Below are positions 29,909 to 44,200 of a stretch of 64,000 nt of DNA, in pieces (position 1 is the stretch's first letter; each line of letters starts with the position of its first letter). Where the stretch lies: positions 17,778,027 to 17,842,026 of the forward strand of contig NC_132893.1 in the NCBI RefSeq assembly GCF_030463535.1, given 5' to 3'. Source of the DNA: Salminus brasiliensis (Eukaryota > Chordata > Actinopteri > Characiformes > Bryconidae). The notes beneath the pieces are model-generated. The model had not been told where the DNA came from. It saw only the letters and a program-made list of their open reading frames with translations, and made no database searches. The position numbers and the translations under genes were made by a program.

Positions 29909-32900
29909 GTGAGGCTGTTGCTGATTTAGTTTTTAATGCTGCTGTGCTGCTCTGGTAGCACTTAGATATGCCTTGGTTTGCTGTGTATTTAACATGTATT
30001 CAACGGAATATCTATTAACACCACCGTTACTTTTTACTAACCCTAATCTTAACCCAAAACCTTATCCTAACCTATCCTAACTAGAACCAATATTCTGATC
30101 ATAACCCTTAACAGTAGTCCATCCTAACCACAATTATATCCATAATCTTAACTGTAACCCTAACCAGAATTCTTACTGGAACCACAATCACAGTGGAACA
30201 GCACCACCACAATGGGTTTAAAATGCAGCAATCAAGATGTGATTGAAGTGTAGACTAGTCTCTCCATTTTCACAAGCTCAAAAGTAATTGGGCAATCGAC
30301 TGGGAAGCAGCTTCATTGTTAGGTGTGGCCTGTTCTGTAATTTATCCATGACAAATTACAGATCTATAAAAGTCTGGAGTTGATTCCAAAGATTTTGAGT
30401 TTGCATTTGGTGGCAATTCAGCATGTTGTTTTCATGCAAGCGAAAGAGGCTATTATTAGACTGATAACACAGCAGAAAGTTTGGGACAAGCGTTGTACAT
30501 TCTTAAAAAGAAGGACTACACTGATGAGCTCAGCAACTCCAATAATCTAGGAACAACTAAATTCTTTCCTTGTTGAAGAAAACTTTCTTCACAACATCTA
30601 GTCATGCCAAGAACACTATCAAGGAGCTAAAAGTCTACAATCAACAGATGCCTTCATGCATGTAAATACAGAGGGTTTACCTCAAGATGCAAACCACTGG
30701 CAACACACAAGAACAAAAAAGCCAGTTTTGACTTTGCTGGAAACATCAACAAAAATAAAATGCCTGTCCAGCTCTGATTCAAGATTGTTTGGACAGTTGA
30801 CACCAAGAATAACCTGTTGCAGAATGATGAGGATTACATAGATGGAAGAGCTCATAATCTGATATGCCACATCATCTGTCAAACATGGTGGAGGCAGTAT
30901 TTTGGCATATGCATGTACTGCTGCCAATGGAATTGGGTCACTGGTGCTTATTGATGATATTACTGCTGATAGATCAATTCTGAAGTGTACAGAGCTATAT
31001 TATTTTTCTTAAATTCAGTTACATGCTGCCAACCCAAGAGCGTCTTAAATGTGCAAAATAGCATGATTTTCACTTATTGAAGATGAAACTGAAGACCCGA
31101 AAACAATCAGCAGCTGAAGGCAGGACTAACAAAGCATTTCAAAGATTCAGCATTTAGGGATTTCCATGAGTTCAGGCAGTCACTGAGTAACAAAGGAACT
31201 AAGTATTATAAAACATATATTTAAAAAAGTGTTTATTCAGTTACTTTTGAGCCTGTGAAAATAGAGGGACAATGTATAAATGGCTGAAATTACTAAACTT
31301 TTCATGCAGTTTTTTTTATACCCCTTTAATTGAACCACAATGTAATAATTACTCTAACCATAGCATAGCCTAACAGTAAACCCTAACTGTGATTCTAACC
31401 ATAATCCATAATTACAATTCTACCTATGAAACCTCCCACAGTTCTAACTATAACCCTAACTAACCAGTTCTTACTGCAAACCTAACTACAACTCTACCCA
31501 TAACCCTGGCCATGAACCAGAGTTCAGTTATTTACCTGCAACACATTATTACTAGCTATAGTAGGTATAGACCACTAAAGTCCTCTATTCTGTAGTTGGC
31601 ATGTTTTCCATGTTTGGCACTCTGGGTCTAAGCTGAATTTTCAGTGAAAAAATTAACAATTCATAATGCTAATATTTACAAAGGACAAGCTAAAACTACT
31701 ACACATCAGTGAGATGCCTGCGAGTTAGGCGGTCCGAAGTGATTGTATCACTTTGCAGTTTGTCATCCTTCTTTAAAGATAACCACAAAAGTATTATGAG
31801 GTTAAAACCACTTTCGGTATGGTCATGTTGGGCAGTGTAGACTGAATGCAGGTCAACTTGTAGAGCCTGTCATCTTGTTTGAGTGTATATTAGATGAAGA
31901 ACAGAGGACTGCAGTGTTTCTGCTACATATATTTTGCAAGCAATGATGGGCTGCTGCACTATTGCTGCTTCAGAATTTTATGAAACATCATGAAATTGCA
32001 ATTACTAAACTCTACAGAGAGCTTTTAATTGAAATAGCCAGCTAAGCAAAAACATACTGTATGGTGGTTAGCAAGCTGGTTAAATTGATAGTTGGATAGT
32101 TTAGCCGGTCTATCAGCATGAACAACTTGACCAAGCCAGTTGAGCAGTTGCTGCTAGTCATATTGGTTATCCAACTGCTACTCAAATTGAACTTGCTTTA
32201 GTGTATAAAGCAGTTTTTTAAGGACGCTGCCAGTGTTATAATATCTATTCAGTGTGCAGTAGCATTAGCTTACTTGTTACAATATTCATGTCTCGACTCT
32301 CTAACAGCCTCACAATTCAGAGGTTCCAGTGATTGACAGAAATATGTCCATTGGTAAAATTGATCATCCCTGGAACATTTATTATTACAACAAGATGCGA
32401 CAGGGGTGATCTTCGAAAACTCCTTTTAGACCTCGAGTTCCAAATATGGGCATAATTGCATGGCATGACCACAGAATGACGCCACAACTTCAGTGATCTA
32501 TGTCAAAGAGGGAAAAGTCACCCAACCATGCTGTTTTCTGGACCTCCAGACTGGAACCAATAGGCCCTGGTGTTACTTTTACTAAAGGGTGTGGTAAACG
32601 TTAAGGTCAGCCCATAAATAACCTCAAGATTGCCATCCATTCATTTACACTCATGGTCAAGGTGTTATCACTTTGTGGTTTATTGAAGTTTGAACATCAT
32701 ACATTTAGCACTTTCTAGACATTGCTGTAAAATTTTGTGGTCTTAGCGGTCTTTAGGACTCCCCAGCATCATAGTCTATAAAACAAGGATTCAAAAGCTT
32801 ATACTCATTTCGCTCTGTGTACATTTGTGGTTGTTTTCTGTCATTAACGCAACTCCCTCGTGGTTAGATTGCGTCAGTTAATTGCTCCTGCTTGGTTGGG

Positions 32901-35900
32901 AAGCATATTGTGGGTGTTGTAAGGAAACCTAAGCTTTTATAATGTTCTCAAGGTCATGTAACAAAATCTAATCAAAATCATTGGGAATCAATCATCTAGA
33001 CTCAATCATCAATCAAAGACATCATTGTAATTGATCCATTCTTATTTAACTGGACTGGAAATGCTAATTATATAGGAAATACTTTTTCAGGAGTTTTATG
33101 GGATATATTCCTTAACTTCCTTAATGATGCTAGTGCTTATATCTGTCCACATGTCCGGGTAGCTCTACACACCAGTAGCTAAAATATGCAATCCAAGTGG
33201 CTTAACATCTCCAGATGTTTCCATGACAGTTTCCAGATTTTTCAGGATGCGTGGAAACTCTGACTGATCATTCCATATGAACCTGTAAAAAGCAGCTGGC
33301 AATTTTGTAATGGTTTAATACATAAATACACAAACAAACAAATAAATAAATAAATAAATATTAACAACAAAAAATGTGTTGTGGGGATAATTATGTTATG
33401 ACAGTGATAATATGGTGGAGCAAGCGCATGAGGGACAGCAGGGATGACATTTCAGGTTATTGCTAACTAAGGATCAAAGCTTTATTTGGTCACTAGTAGG
33501 TACAGGAACACAGGAAAACAGCCTCAGATTAGCATGAGAGACAAAGCTCTGCTGTTGCCCATCTGTAATGAGAATGATAATCGGGGCGTCATGTAAGCCA
33601 ACAATTGAGACAATTTGACACATATATTTGAAGATTTTTAAAACCTACATACATTTTTCTACTGCAGTGAAGTCCTATTCACTGAGTGAATTATGTAGTT
33701 TTATTTAGAGATTTCCCTGTCAATTACTTGTGCTGTCATGGTTATTAAAAATGACACTCAATCGTTTACTCACTTTCAATAGTTGCCTTTGCACTAGAGA
33801 GTCAATGGTGTTTTCTACATCCCTTTATTGGTATAATGAGAAAAACATATAACTGAATTGATTGGAACATGCTGACACTTTCCTTAAAAAGAGCGAAATC
33901 TTGTCGGCCTAAATTGACCTAAAATGGGTAGGTAGGGGCATAAACTGGAAAAATGGATATTAAAGCCACAGATGAAAGGAACCTGACAAAACGGCAAGAG
34001 CATAATGCATAAGTGAGACTGTGTTGACATCACACAGCAGTTTCTGCTACATCGCTGTTAAAAGCTCAGACTGAGCAGCAGTAACTTACCTATATCCCAA
34101 ACTGCTCAGACTCATCGAACGTTCCATCATGGCCACCATCTTTGCATGGACTGCAATGACCATCAGAACAGCTCTCTTTACTAATATCAATAGGATGTCA
34201 ATAGTAATATCAATATAATAATAATAGTAATAATAATATCAATAGTTAGCCACAGCTAACTAGCGAGACAGATCTGAACAACCAGACTGGTGGATGATTG
34301 CTGACTATAACTGGAACTAGCTATCGACAACTATTTTGCGAAGCAAACAGTGCCTGTGTATTTTTAAATGCAATTTAATGTGTTTATATAACTTAAATTT
34401 CATTTCCACACCTTTGAAAAAGGGGTCGATGCTCTACTTACTACTACAGGAACACACACGGCAGATCCTGCAGTTCATCCTGCAACTTTTGAAAGAAACC
34501 AATACCATAGGAGAAAAGTGTTTGTGATATAGCATAAATAGAACGATGTTCCCATACAGGGCATGTTCCCTAGCCTGTAGCTTGAATGAGCATGATGCCT
34601 CTAAAAGCTAATGTTAGTAATGTATTGAATTAATTAGATAAAATATACAACATCAACATAAGTACTGCCCAGTAAACTGGATGGTAACATCCAGTGGGAA
34701 TGTGGAAATCACTACGGACATTATCTGAAGGATGCACCTCCTTCTCACCCATCTCTCAGCGTATTGCTAGTCTGCACAGGTGTCTGTTGACTGATGTAAT
34801 AGAGTTGGCGTTTAGTGTTGGGCTCTAACTGCGTTGAGATGTGGCATTGAGATGTGGCGCTAGCCTGAGTTCTAAAATGCAGTGGGTGGTTTCTGTTTTG
34901 AGAGAGGAAGCACATGCCAGCCTTCTCCCGCTTTCTGTGCACCCTTTCTGTTGTCGACCAACCATACAAGCCCCACATGGGTATGTTATCTGGGCCTGTG
35001 CACAGGTTAAAAAAAAAAAACAGTGGGATGATTATTTTTTTAATGATTTTATATAAAAATAGATCAGTTATAATAAATAAATACTATTAGATATGCTCTG
35101 ATCTACCTATTGCAAAAAGTTATAATAAAATGACCATCCATAATGTGTGTCTGTGTGTGTGTGTTTCTGAATTCCTGCGTGCATACAGATGTCTGTCTCT
35201 GCACTATAAGAGCTAATTTTCAGTATTTTCTCCTTCTCTCAGGCGAATAGACTTTAAAATGAAGAAGTCTGACAGCACCAAGTCGCTTCTGATTAAATCG
35301 GAGCAGCTTCTACGTATTGAGGACCATGACTTTGCCATGAGGCCCGGCTTTGGAGGTAAATAGATCCTGTTGCCCCATCAGCCTGCTGACATACAGAAAC
35401 ACACACACACACGCGAGACACACGAGACACACGAGACACATGGACAGACTAGTTACTTACTGCAGTGTTCAATGCCTTTCTGTGGTAGAGACTTGACTTT
35501 CACCTCATATGATGATGCAGAGGTGTGTCCTCAATCTCTTTTGCAATTGTTGTGTATGTGTGTGTTTTTGTGTGTGTGTCTTAATGGATCAAACAGTGTA
35601 ATTGACGTGCTATATTTGAACTAGAGAGTGAAAGGAAAGGAGAGACAGAGATAGATATAGAAAGAGAGAAAGAGAGAAAAGGGAGAGAGAGTAACACTCC
35701 ACAACTGTCCCCACCCATTATCAAAACACACCCCATACTCTACCCACCCCTACACCCCTAAAGGCTCCTCTGTGATTTTTTTCCATCTAGATTGGCCATG
35801 GCTGTTTTTTCTCACTAATCCTCTGATGAGGAACTCATAGGCTGTACCCCTTTATCACAGTGACTGTGTCGTCACGTCCTGCTCTGAATAGTAGCGTTAT

Positions 35901-38900
35901 GGAACTTCCGTCTGCACCGTTTAACAGAGAGCTTGCTGGTTTTTAACCTTCATTAAAAACCTTCATTGGGCTTCAGCACAGTCAACATCCAGTTAACATG
36001 TCCCTCCAACACGGACGATAGGCCAGTTTATTGGCCAAAGAGCTTCACGCAAAAGCTCATAACATTAGATGTGACCCTGCACGTCCTCCGTAGCACAACG
36101 TTCTCCACTGCATTGAGCTCAGCGCTGAACGTAGTAGTAGTTCAGTAGGGTGTTGAGACAGCATAGTGTATCAGAGTCAGATCCATCAGGAAATTACCTG
36201 TGACGAGTTTTGCAAAGCAAAGAAGACCAAAGCATTTTTTTATGTTAACTCACATCACAGAAAAAAACTGGCTCCTCCCACTCAGTCCATGTAAACATTA
36301 GCAACATTAGAACACCACATAACAACCATGAACACCACAATTAGCAAAGGGACACAGCATCGTAGTTCTACGTTAAGCTACTCATCAAGACTCGGCACTG
36401 AGGGGTCTGTTTCCCCAGGTTTACCCAAACCCAGCTGATATCAATCTGAATGAATATTGAAAGAATTAACCCCTTAAACAGCCTTATGGTCTGCCAGTGG
36501 GATTAAGGAGTTAATACAAAGGGGGTAATACTTCTATTACCAAAGAATAGCCCCACCAGTTTGTATAGAGGTCCCTGTAATTACTGAATAATACACCTCA
36601 GTGTGTAATAAGCCTTGGAGTGTTATGCGGCAAATGCTGATCTACAAGTTTAACATTTTAGTAAATCTTACAGCGATGCTAGTTGCTAGCAACAGTCAAC
36701 AGTCGGGGCCTTCTGCCTGCATCGTTTAAATAGCAACTGTGCTTGCGAATATATCTACGCTGAAGGGTGTGGTGGTCTCGAAATGAGGTGTGTTTAGGTA
36801 CATTTCTGACTGAAAATAACCTAGAAAGACGTCAACAGTCCAACGTTCATTGCTATCTTGGCAGTGATTTGTCAACATGGGCATGCCCAACGCCCCCCCA
36901 CTTTGTGTCAGACAGGCAATGGCAAGTGACACGCTGATTGGTTTATTGCACGTTACGCCCAAAACACACCCATGATTAATTAAGAGACTTAGTACATGCC
37001 TCTTTCACGTTTCGAGACACACAATGTGTACTTTTGCCATCGTTATGATAGCAAAGACACACTGACACATCGTAAATCAAGCAGCACAGTCACCTAAAAA
37101 TTGCTAAAATAGGGTCTTTGGTTTTATTAGTTGCCTTGTTAAAAATGACACATGATGAGTGGGGTGTTTCAGCTGGAGCTGAACATTGTTGAACTTGATG
37201 ACGTGGACACTCTGGCGTGTTGAATTATAATAATCAGCCTCAGCAATTGTTTACAACATGACCGGAAGGTGTTTATAATGCTCCTATTTAAACTTCTGCA
37301 TGAATAAACGTGGAGGTGTGATTAATATCTATTACCTTTTATATTTCACTGACTGTAGTGGTGGAGAATTTTAGTCTTGCTCCGAATTCACATATCTGTG
37401 TTGTTTTTCAGCAGATGTTGCCATGCGATTCCAAGATCCTCTAGTACATATTAAACATTTTCCAAATAGCAAATAAGAGCTAGTGTCTCTTTGCCTGGAC
37501 AATAGTGTTGTGAATGTGATCATGTGACCACATAATGCACATAACGTTTATTATGCCCCACAGCAAAACGAATCCAGTCTAATTAAAGCTTTTGACAATG
37601 TTGTAGTTGAGACTGTCAACCAGGAGAGAGACAGAAAAAGAGAAAAAGAAAGAGAGTGAGAGAGAGTCAGTAGAGTCGTAATTGATTGAAAGACAGTTTG
37701 GAAATCAGATTATGAAATCCATCTGAAATTTCACAGCTGTGAAATATTGTCAGGATTATTTGGGGAGGTTTAAACATTGACAGTTAAATTGTGGCTTCGT
37801 TACCATCTGATTCACTGCTTCAGCATTCTTCATGTACTAGATCACACTTGACAGCACACAAAACATTCGCTGGCAAACAGCACTGATTCACCCACTGCTT
37901 CAGACATACATACAGTGGCACACTGGCATTAGCGACCCTGCATCCCCTCAAGTGAACCTGACTCAAGCTGCTTAAAAAGTGCTTGTAGAGAGAATGATGA
38001 CCGCTGGGCAAGTGTACTTTACTGCCGCCGTAAGCCATCGAGCGAGCCAGCGGGAGAAATGTGGGTTAGAGTGTCATATCCTGCAAGTCCAAAACGTCCC
38101 TCTATTAAAAACCACGGTGACCCAGATCAGCGACGATGCCAAGCAGACAATGAGCACTGAGGACACAGATGTGTTTTTTTATGCGCAGTAATCTGGATTA
38201 TAATCCCAGGCTGTCTCTCAGAACACAGAGGGAAGAAGGCTCAATCTTACAGGGCAGCCAGAGGCCTCAGCGAAGGGGGCCAGAGTGGAGATTCGGTCAA
38301 TAAAGTAATCTCACATGCTAAGATTATCCTAGTAATGTTTTTTGTTCTGTTTAGATTATTTTCAGCACAGTGTGTATTTGTGTGTGTTGCAAGAACGGTG
38401 TGTATGACAATGTATGTGTAACCTCTATTGACTGTGATTTTTTATTATTCACTTGTGTGTGCCTGCCACGTTAGAAAAATGACTCATTTTGTCCACTGTA
38501 TATAGTTATATTATCAATTCCAGGTACAAAAATATAAAATATTAAGTAGCATGTGTCCATAAATTTACTTACAATTTCAAAACCCCCAAAACACTTGCAT
38601 TTTTTGCTATAGAATTTGTAGAACGTATATAAAAAACTAATGCATGAAGAAGAAAAGAAGCTAAGCTGTGGCGTGTAATATATTACATACTGTAAAATAT
38701 CATAGATTATGTCAAATATTAATTTCATTTCTATTTAAAAAAAAAAGTGAAAGAAAGGGTTCTGTATGGAGCTGAAAAGGGGTACTTTGATTTGTAATAA
38801 CAGTGGCATCACATTTTAAAAGGTTCTATGCAGAAAATATATATTTAAGATATTTTTCACCATAAAGAAAAAACATTTAACTAGTCAACAAACTTCAATT

Positions 38901-41136
38901 CAAGCCTTCTTTGAGTTGGCATGAGTTTGTATAAATATGAACCTTATATAAACATTCTATACAAATTCTAAGTTTTCCAGAACTGATCATTAAGGTCAAG
39001 CATAATTTAGCAAGCAGTAATATGAAAGTGTACTACATTGCAGCGTAACTGTCAGTGTTATACATGTGTCATAGCCCGAGCATGTATCTAATCCCCGAGC
39101 GACCGCTAACATTGAGATTCAGCTTCATCATACCTTAACAGAGATTAGAGGCAGAGAGACATCATTCAGGCTGGAATTCTCAGAAATCAGATGACTTACG
39201 CAAAAGTTCGTATGTAAGCTATTTGTCTCTGTGATGATGAAGATCGTGCTAACGTCCTTAGGTTGCTAAGGAAGGACAGGGCAAAGGTAATGTACTGTTG
39301 CACAGATACACTGAATATTACATATTTCAAATTCACGTAAATATTTTCTAAAGCGTGTTGAAGTTGGGAGACTGTGAAGACCATTACAAAAGCTTTAGCT
39401 TGTGTTTCATTAAGTAGTTTATATTGGATTTTGAGATGCATTTGGATTATTGTCCTGATGCAGACATTAGCATGTTTTTAAGCTTTAGTGTTTTTTTGAG
39501 TGACTGACCCTGTTTACCCCTGGTCACTATAAATGACTAGTATCCTGATTGTATCCTGATAAGATTTTAGCCTCATGCATTTACTCTTGGTAGTCAAACG
39601 CATTTCTAATTAGTCAGACCAAAATCTGATTTCTGATTGGGACAAGATGTGCAAATTTGCAGCAATTATTAATTTTTTGGTTGTACTGGGAGGAGTTTTG
39701 GTTGTCAAATGTGTCTTGGTGAAATGGATGGTTTACACTTGCAGTTTTATGTGCCTTGTCCTTGTCCAGATATAATCCTGATACTGGATCTTTACTGGAA
39801 TTCACCTCCCATGCTTAACAGTTGGCAAGTTTTGGCTACTTTTTTGCCAAAGATTTCATTTTTAGCTCATCAGACCACTATTTTCCAAAATGCCTCAAGC
39901 CTATCTAGATATTGCTTTGCGTACCTCAGATTTGGACTTTTTTAATAAAGTCATGGCTTTCTGTTACTCATTTCGTAATGATGTTTTGGGCAGTGGACAT
40001 CAAGAGCTGAAAGTGCTTTGCCATGTTTTATAGCCTTCTTTTCCCAGCGGAAAATGGTGTTGATCAGATTTTGATTAGAGAACTTACTTGAGATCTCACT
40101 TACATGCCATTTAGAGATCAACTACAGGTTACAGATGTTTCTCCTAAAACTGCTAAAGATAAAGAGCATTACACAAAAATGAGACACAATATCTCTTTCT
40201 TGTCTTTATTTAATCTCTTTCAAGAGTCCATATTTAAGATTTTTAATCTAATTAATTAAACATCAGTTTTACCTTTTATTCCTCAGCCTTTAATTTCTTG
40301 AACAGAAGTAATTTTGCATGGTAAAAAATAAACATAAAATAAATTATATGAACATTGTTTCCCAAAAACATCCTGTTCTCAGTTTGTATCTTCAGGTTTA
40401 TTAATAGCTAAGTTATGGTTCATCTGTTCATATCCATCAGTCTTGTTGCTTGTTGTCATCCTTTTCCTCTTTTACCTTCAACTGTTCTGAGCAAAATTGT
40501 TTTTTTCTTCTCATAATGTGTCTCAAATAAGAGAGCTTCAGTTTGGGCTTCCTGTGAGAGATGATGATTTATTTCATCAAGGTTACTGGAACATTGCTGG
40601 TTAGTCATATAAACATACATACATATATTTTTTAGATGTACAGATATGAAAGTGAATAATATTGCTCAAATAAATAAATAGTAATTCACAGCATCAAACC
40701 TAAAAAGGCTCAAACATGTCCTGAAGGGGAATTGGTTGAGTTCCTTTTGAGACTCCTGTCTTCAGTAAATTACCTATTATTTTGGCAGATCTGAGCACAA
40801 TGTGAGACTTTTTTGAGATCTGTACTAAGACCATTGCCTTTCCATCTCAACTACAGAGATATTAAGGAGATTTTTCTTTCCCCTATAATTCAGCATCACT
40901 GCACTGAACCTAAAGTTACTGAAATCTGCTGGTATTTGACTGTATTTGTACATAATTCACAACTCTTGGCAAAAGAAAGAAACAAGATTATTTTTTTATT
41001 TATTCACGTGTAATTATGAATCATGAAGCATTTTTCATTTAAGCATATTTTAATTTAAATGCTAAAATTAAATATTTATAATAATTGTTAAATATGTTTA
41101 GTTATTAATTATATACACACATGTTTATGTTTGTAT

Positions 41137-41210
<74 letters not shown>

Positions 41211-44200
41211 GTTTTATTTTTCTTTCTTTCTTTCTTTATTTATTTATTTTTAATTCAATATTTTATGTATCAGTGGCAGGAAACTGCACTTCACTAAATT
41301 GTGAACCTAAAACATGTCCTCAAAACAAAATATCTTCAAGACATGTTCTGTTAAATAAGCTGTTCAATACAGCTACAAATATTGATTTTGTTTGGTATAA
41401 ACAGAAACAATATAAATGAGAAGACTGGCCCTTAAACAAAAACAAAACAAAAAGAGCCAATCAGCTCGTTGATTGTGTAAATCAGTCTTATTGCGTAAAT
41501 TTAGTCACAGGATGCAAAGCTGTACCTGCTATTAATAGTGACTGCTACATCCAGGATTTGCACTTTGGTATTTTGGACTCATACTTGTTGTTTAACTCTG
41601 GGAACTAAGGGAAACCACTGCTTAAACTGGGAACTAATGGAAACCGCCCTTTACGTATCATCATTTAGAATTATTTAGTGACTACCAATGGTACAACTAG
41701 GCTCTCATGGGCCCCAGTGGAAAAACAAATCCCACAAAAAACCTTAATTGTCATTCATATGTTGTTCAATTACTGCCTATAAAAAAAGACAATGTCTTAT
41801 AATAATTTTTATTTATTTTATGCATCATCTTTTTTTTGTTCATTAGCATCTAAATGTTAACCTTAGATATTCATATTTGGACCTTAATACACACCATATG
41901 AAGCTATCTGATGCTAGTAAAATAAATAAGGTTACATAGATTGCTGAGAATACTTTCTGTGCAATGTACATTATCATCTCTGTCACATTTTGTATCTGTT
42001 GAATCTGGCAGTCCTTACATTGTTTTAAGTCTTTCCTAATCCTTTCCTAATACTCCAAAATGACTTTGAAGACTATTCTGTTCATTGACTTCCACATAAA
42101 AATAAAAAGGTTCAAATAAAACATATATTTTGATATTATTTGAATGGAATAGTTTTGAGATCTGTGAAATATATATATTAATGTTGCACAGTTTAGACAC
42201 ATGTGAATCGCATCTCACGTGTCTGTGCTGTTGCTTCCTAGGGTCGGCTATTCCGGTAGGCATTGACGTGCAGGTGGAAAGTATTGACAGTATCTCAGAA
42301 GTCAACATGGTGAGTGCCTACTGTCCTTTAGATTACTTGTTCTCTTCTCTACCTTGCTCCTCTGGTCCCCAGCCAATCAAAATATTGAAAACTGTGTTAC
42401 TGTTATGCCTCTTTGTTTCTTTAGAGAGTCTGAGTGCATCTTACCAGAGTAAAGTGGACGAGGAGGGGAGGGTCTGTTGCTAAACAAAGTATTTTAACAC
42501 ATGAAATATAAAAAGCCTAATGGAATTTTGCCATTTTGACCTTAGAATAATAAGAAAAAGCCATACTCAACCTGAAAACATGTGTATCGATATACCCAGA
42601 CCCAGCTCTAAGCACACCCATACCATGTGTCCAGTGTTCTTAGTGGCTTGATTTAAGTGGGATCTGGGATAGAACAAAAAATATGGACTTTCTGAGGGGT
42701 ATAAGGGATTAGTTTGAGAGCCCCTGCTTTTCATGGTCTTGACTCTCTGTGACCTGACATTGCACAGTATGTCTTTAGTTCTAGCACTCACAGAAGAGTA
42801 AACACAAAAAATGGTAGAAATTTGATGGCAATTAAATATCATTGGAAATAATGGATTTATATGCATTATAAGGTATTACTCAGCCCAGTTTGAACTCTAC
42901 TGCCTACTATTTCATCTTCTAATCGATCCCAGTAACAAATCTTAAAGACAGCAGAATGTAATTGCAATTAAATGGAACTGAGCTACAGGGATTGACTGCA
43001 TCATTCTAATAGTTTGTCATTATTTTGTGTACATTTTTCCTGAATTTCACAAATGACACCATCTGTCTCTCTCTGTGTGTGTAGGACTTCACCATGACCC
43101 TCTATCTAAGACATTATTGGCAGGACGACAGACTGGCCTTCCCATCCAGCAACAACAAGAGCCGGACGTTTGATTCACGACTGGTGAAGAAAATCTGGGT
43201 GCCTGACGTTTTCTTTGTTCATTCCAAGCGCTCTTTCATTCACGACACCACCATGGAGAACATCATGCTGAGAGTGTATCCGGATGGCAACATTCTCTAC
43301 AGTGTGAGGTACAAGCATGGCCTGGTGAAATCGAAATACTGGCTCATTTCTTTTTTCCTAAGCTGTGAATTTGTATGTATTGTATCTACATGTGCATAAA
43401 AAGTAGCCTCACGTAGTCATAAGACTACATTCAAATATATATTTGACCAGGTTCACAAAATGACCTGCTAGATTTACTATAATGTTAAGACTATTTCCTC
43501 ACTGCTGTGATTCACTCACCAAGCAATTTATTAGACCACTAGTAGGGTCAGTGGGGTCTACCTTTACTTTGAAGAGGTGACATGAATTCCACAAGAAGTT
43601 GGAAACATTCCTTTGAGATTCTTGTCTGTATTGACATGATTGTGCCACACAATTCCAGCAGGTTTTTCAGGAGCACAAGAACATAAGGACAGAAGGGAAA
43701 TTCAATGTTGAGGTCAACAGGTTAACTACCTGACACCTAAAGAATCACACTAAAAGGGAACCAACCTGTGTGTGGTTTGCATTCATCAAATGTGGGTATG
43801 GCAGTCACTCCAGGTGTGAACACTGACACCACTGTTCTTGAAGTGGACCTGTGCATGTCTGTAGCACACACAAAGCGGTGTGTGTACTTTAGGAGGTGTG
43901 TCAAGGAGGGACAACCCTGGAGTTAGAACTGTGTTTGCACTGTAGTTAAGGCGTGTCTTTCACCTCTTAACATGGACATATAGTAATGGACTGCATTAAA
44001 TGTGTACCAGTTTATTAAGAATGATGTAGACCTATACTCTGAAAAGCTGGGTTGGACACAACCCAACCTGGGTTACTTGACAACCAAGTGCTGAGTAAAT
44101 TTGGTACAGAATACATGTTATATTTTCTTAACTTCCAGGCATTTTATTGTTGTGTATATCAACCACTTCCTGGGACACCATAGCGACCACATGAATCAGC

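Larger units (their letters stand above)
29909..35242. other. gabrr3: gabrr3 intron 1
   Basis: Intron of 5.3 kb. It holds the split CCTAA-rich tract (30037-30190 and 31345-31510), the Tc1-like element between the two parts, an (AAAT)n run at 33339-33361 and a poly(A) run near 35009. Nothing with coding character was found. Confidence 0.6.
35356..42241. other. gabrr3: gabrr3 intron 2
   Basis: Longest intron, 6.9 kb. It contains short (CA)n/(GT)n runs near 35400 and 35560, a purine-rich (GAGA) patch near 35630-35690, repeat family D copy 2, and a compound (TA)n microsatellite. From about 39430 to 40300 the sequence looks like an old interspersed repeat without an intact frame. No extra exon is supported. 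Confidence 0.55.

Noticed and set aside
41135-41419. 94-residue frame beginning with a tyrosine/isoleucine repeat
   Set aside because: The start is translated microsatellite and the remainder has no motif.
42130-42483. 117-residue plus-strand frame as a separate gene
   Set aside because: It contains gabrr3 exon 3 (42242-42309) with intron on both sides; clear splice sites bound the real exon.
43094-43399. 101-residue frame as a stand-alone gene
   Set aside because: It is gabrr3 exon 4 extended into intron 4; the family match stops exactly at the donor at 43308/43309.
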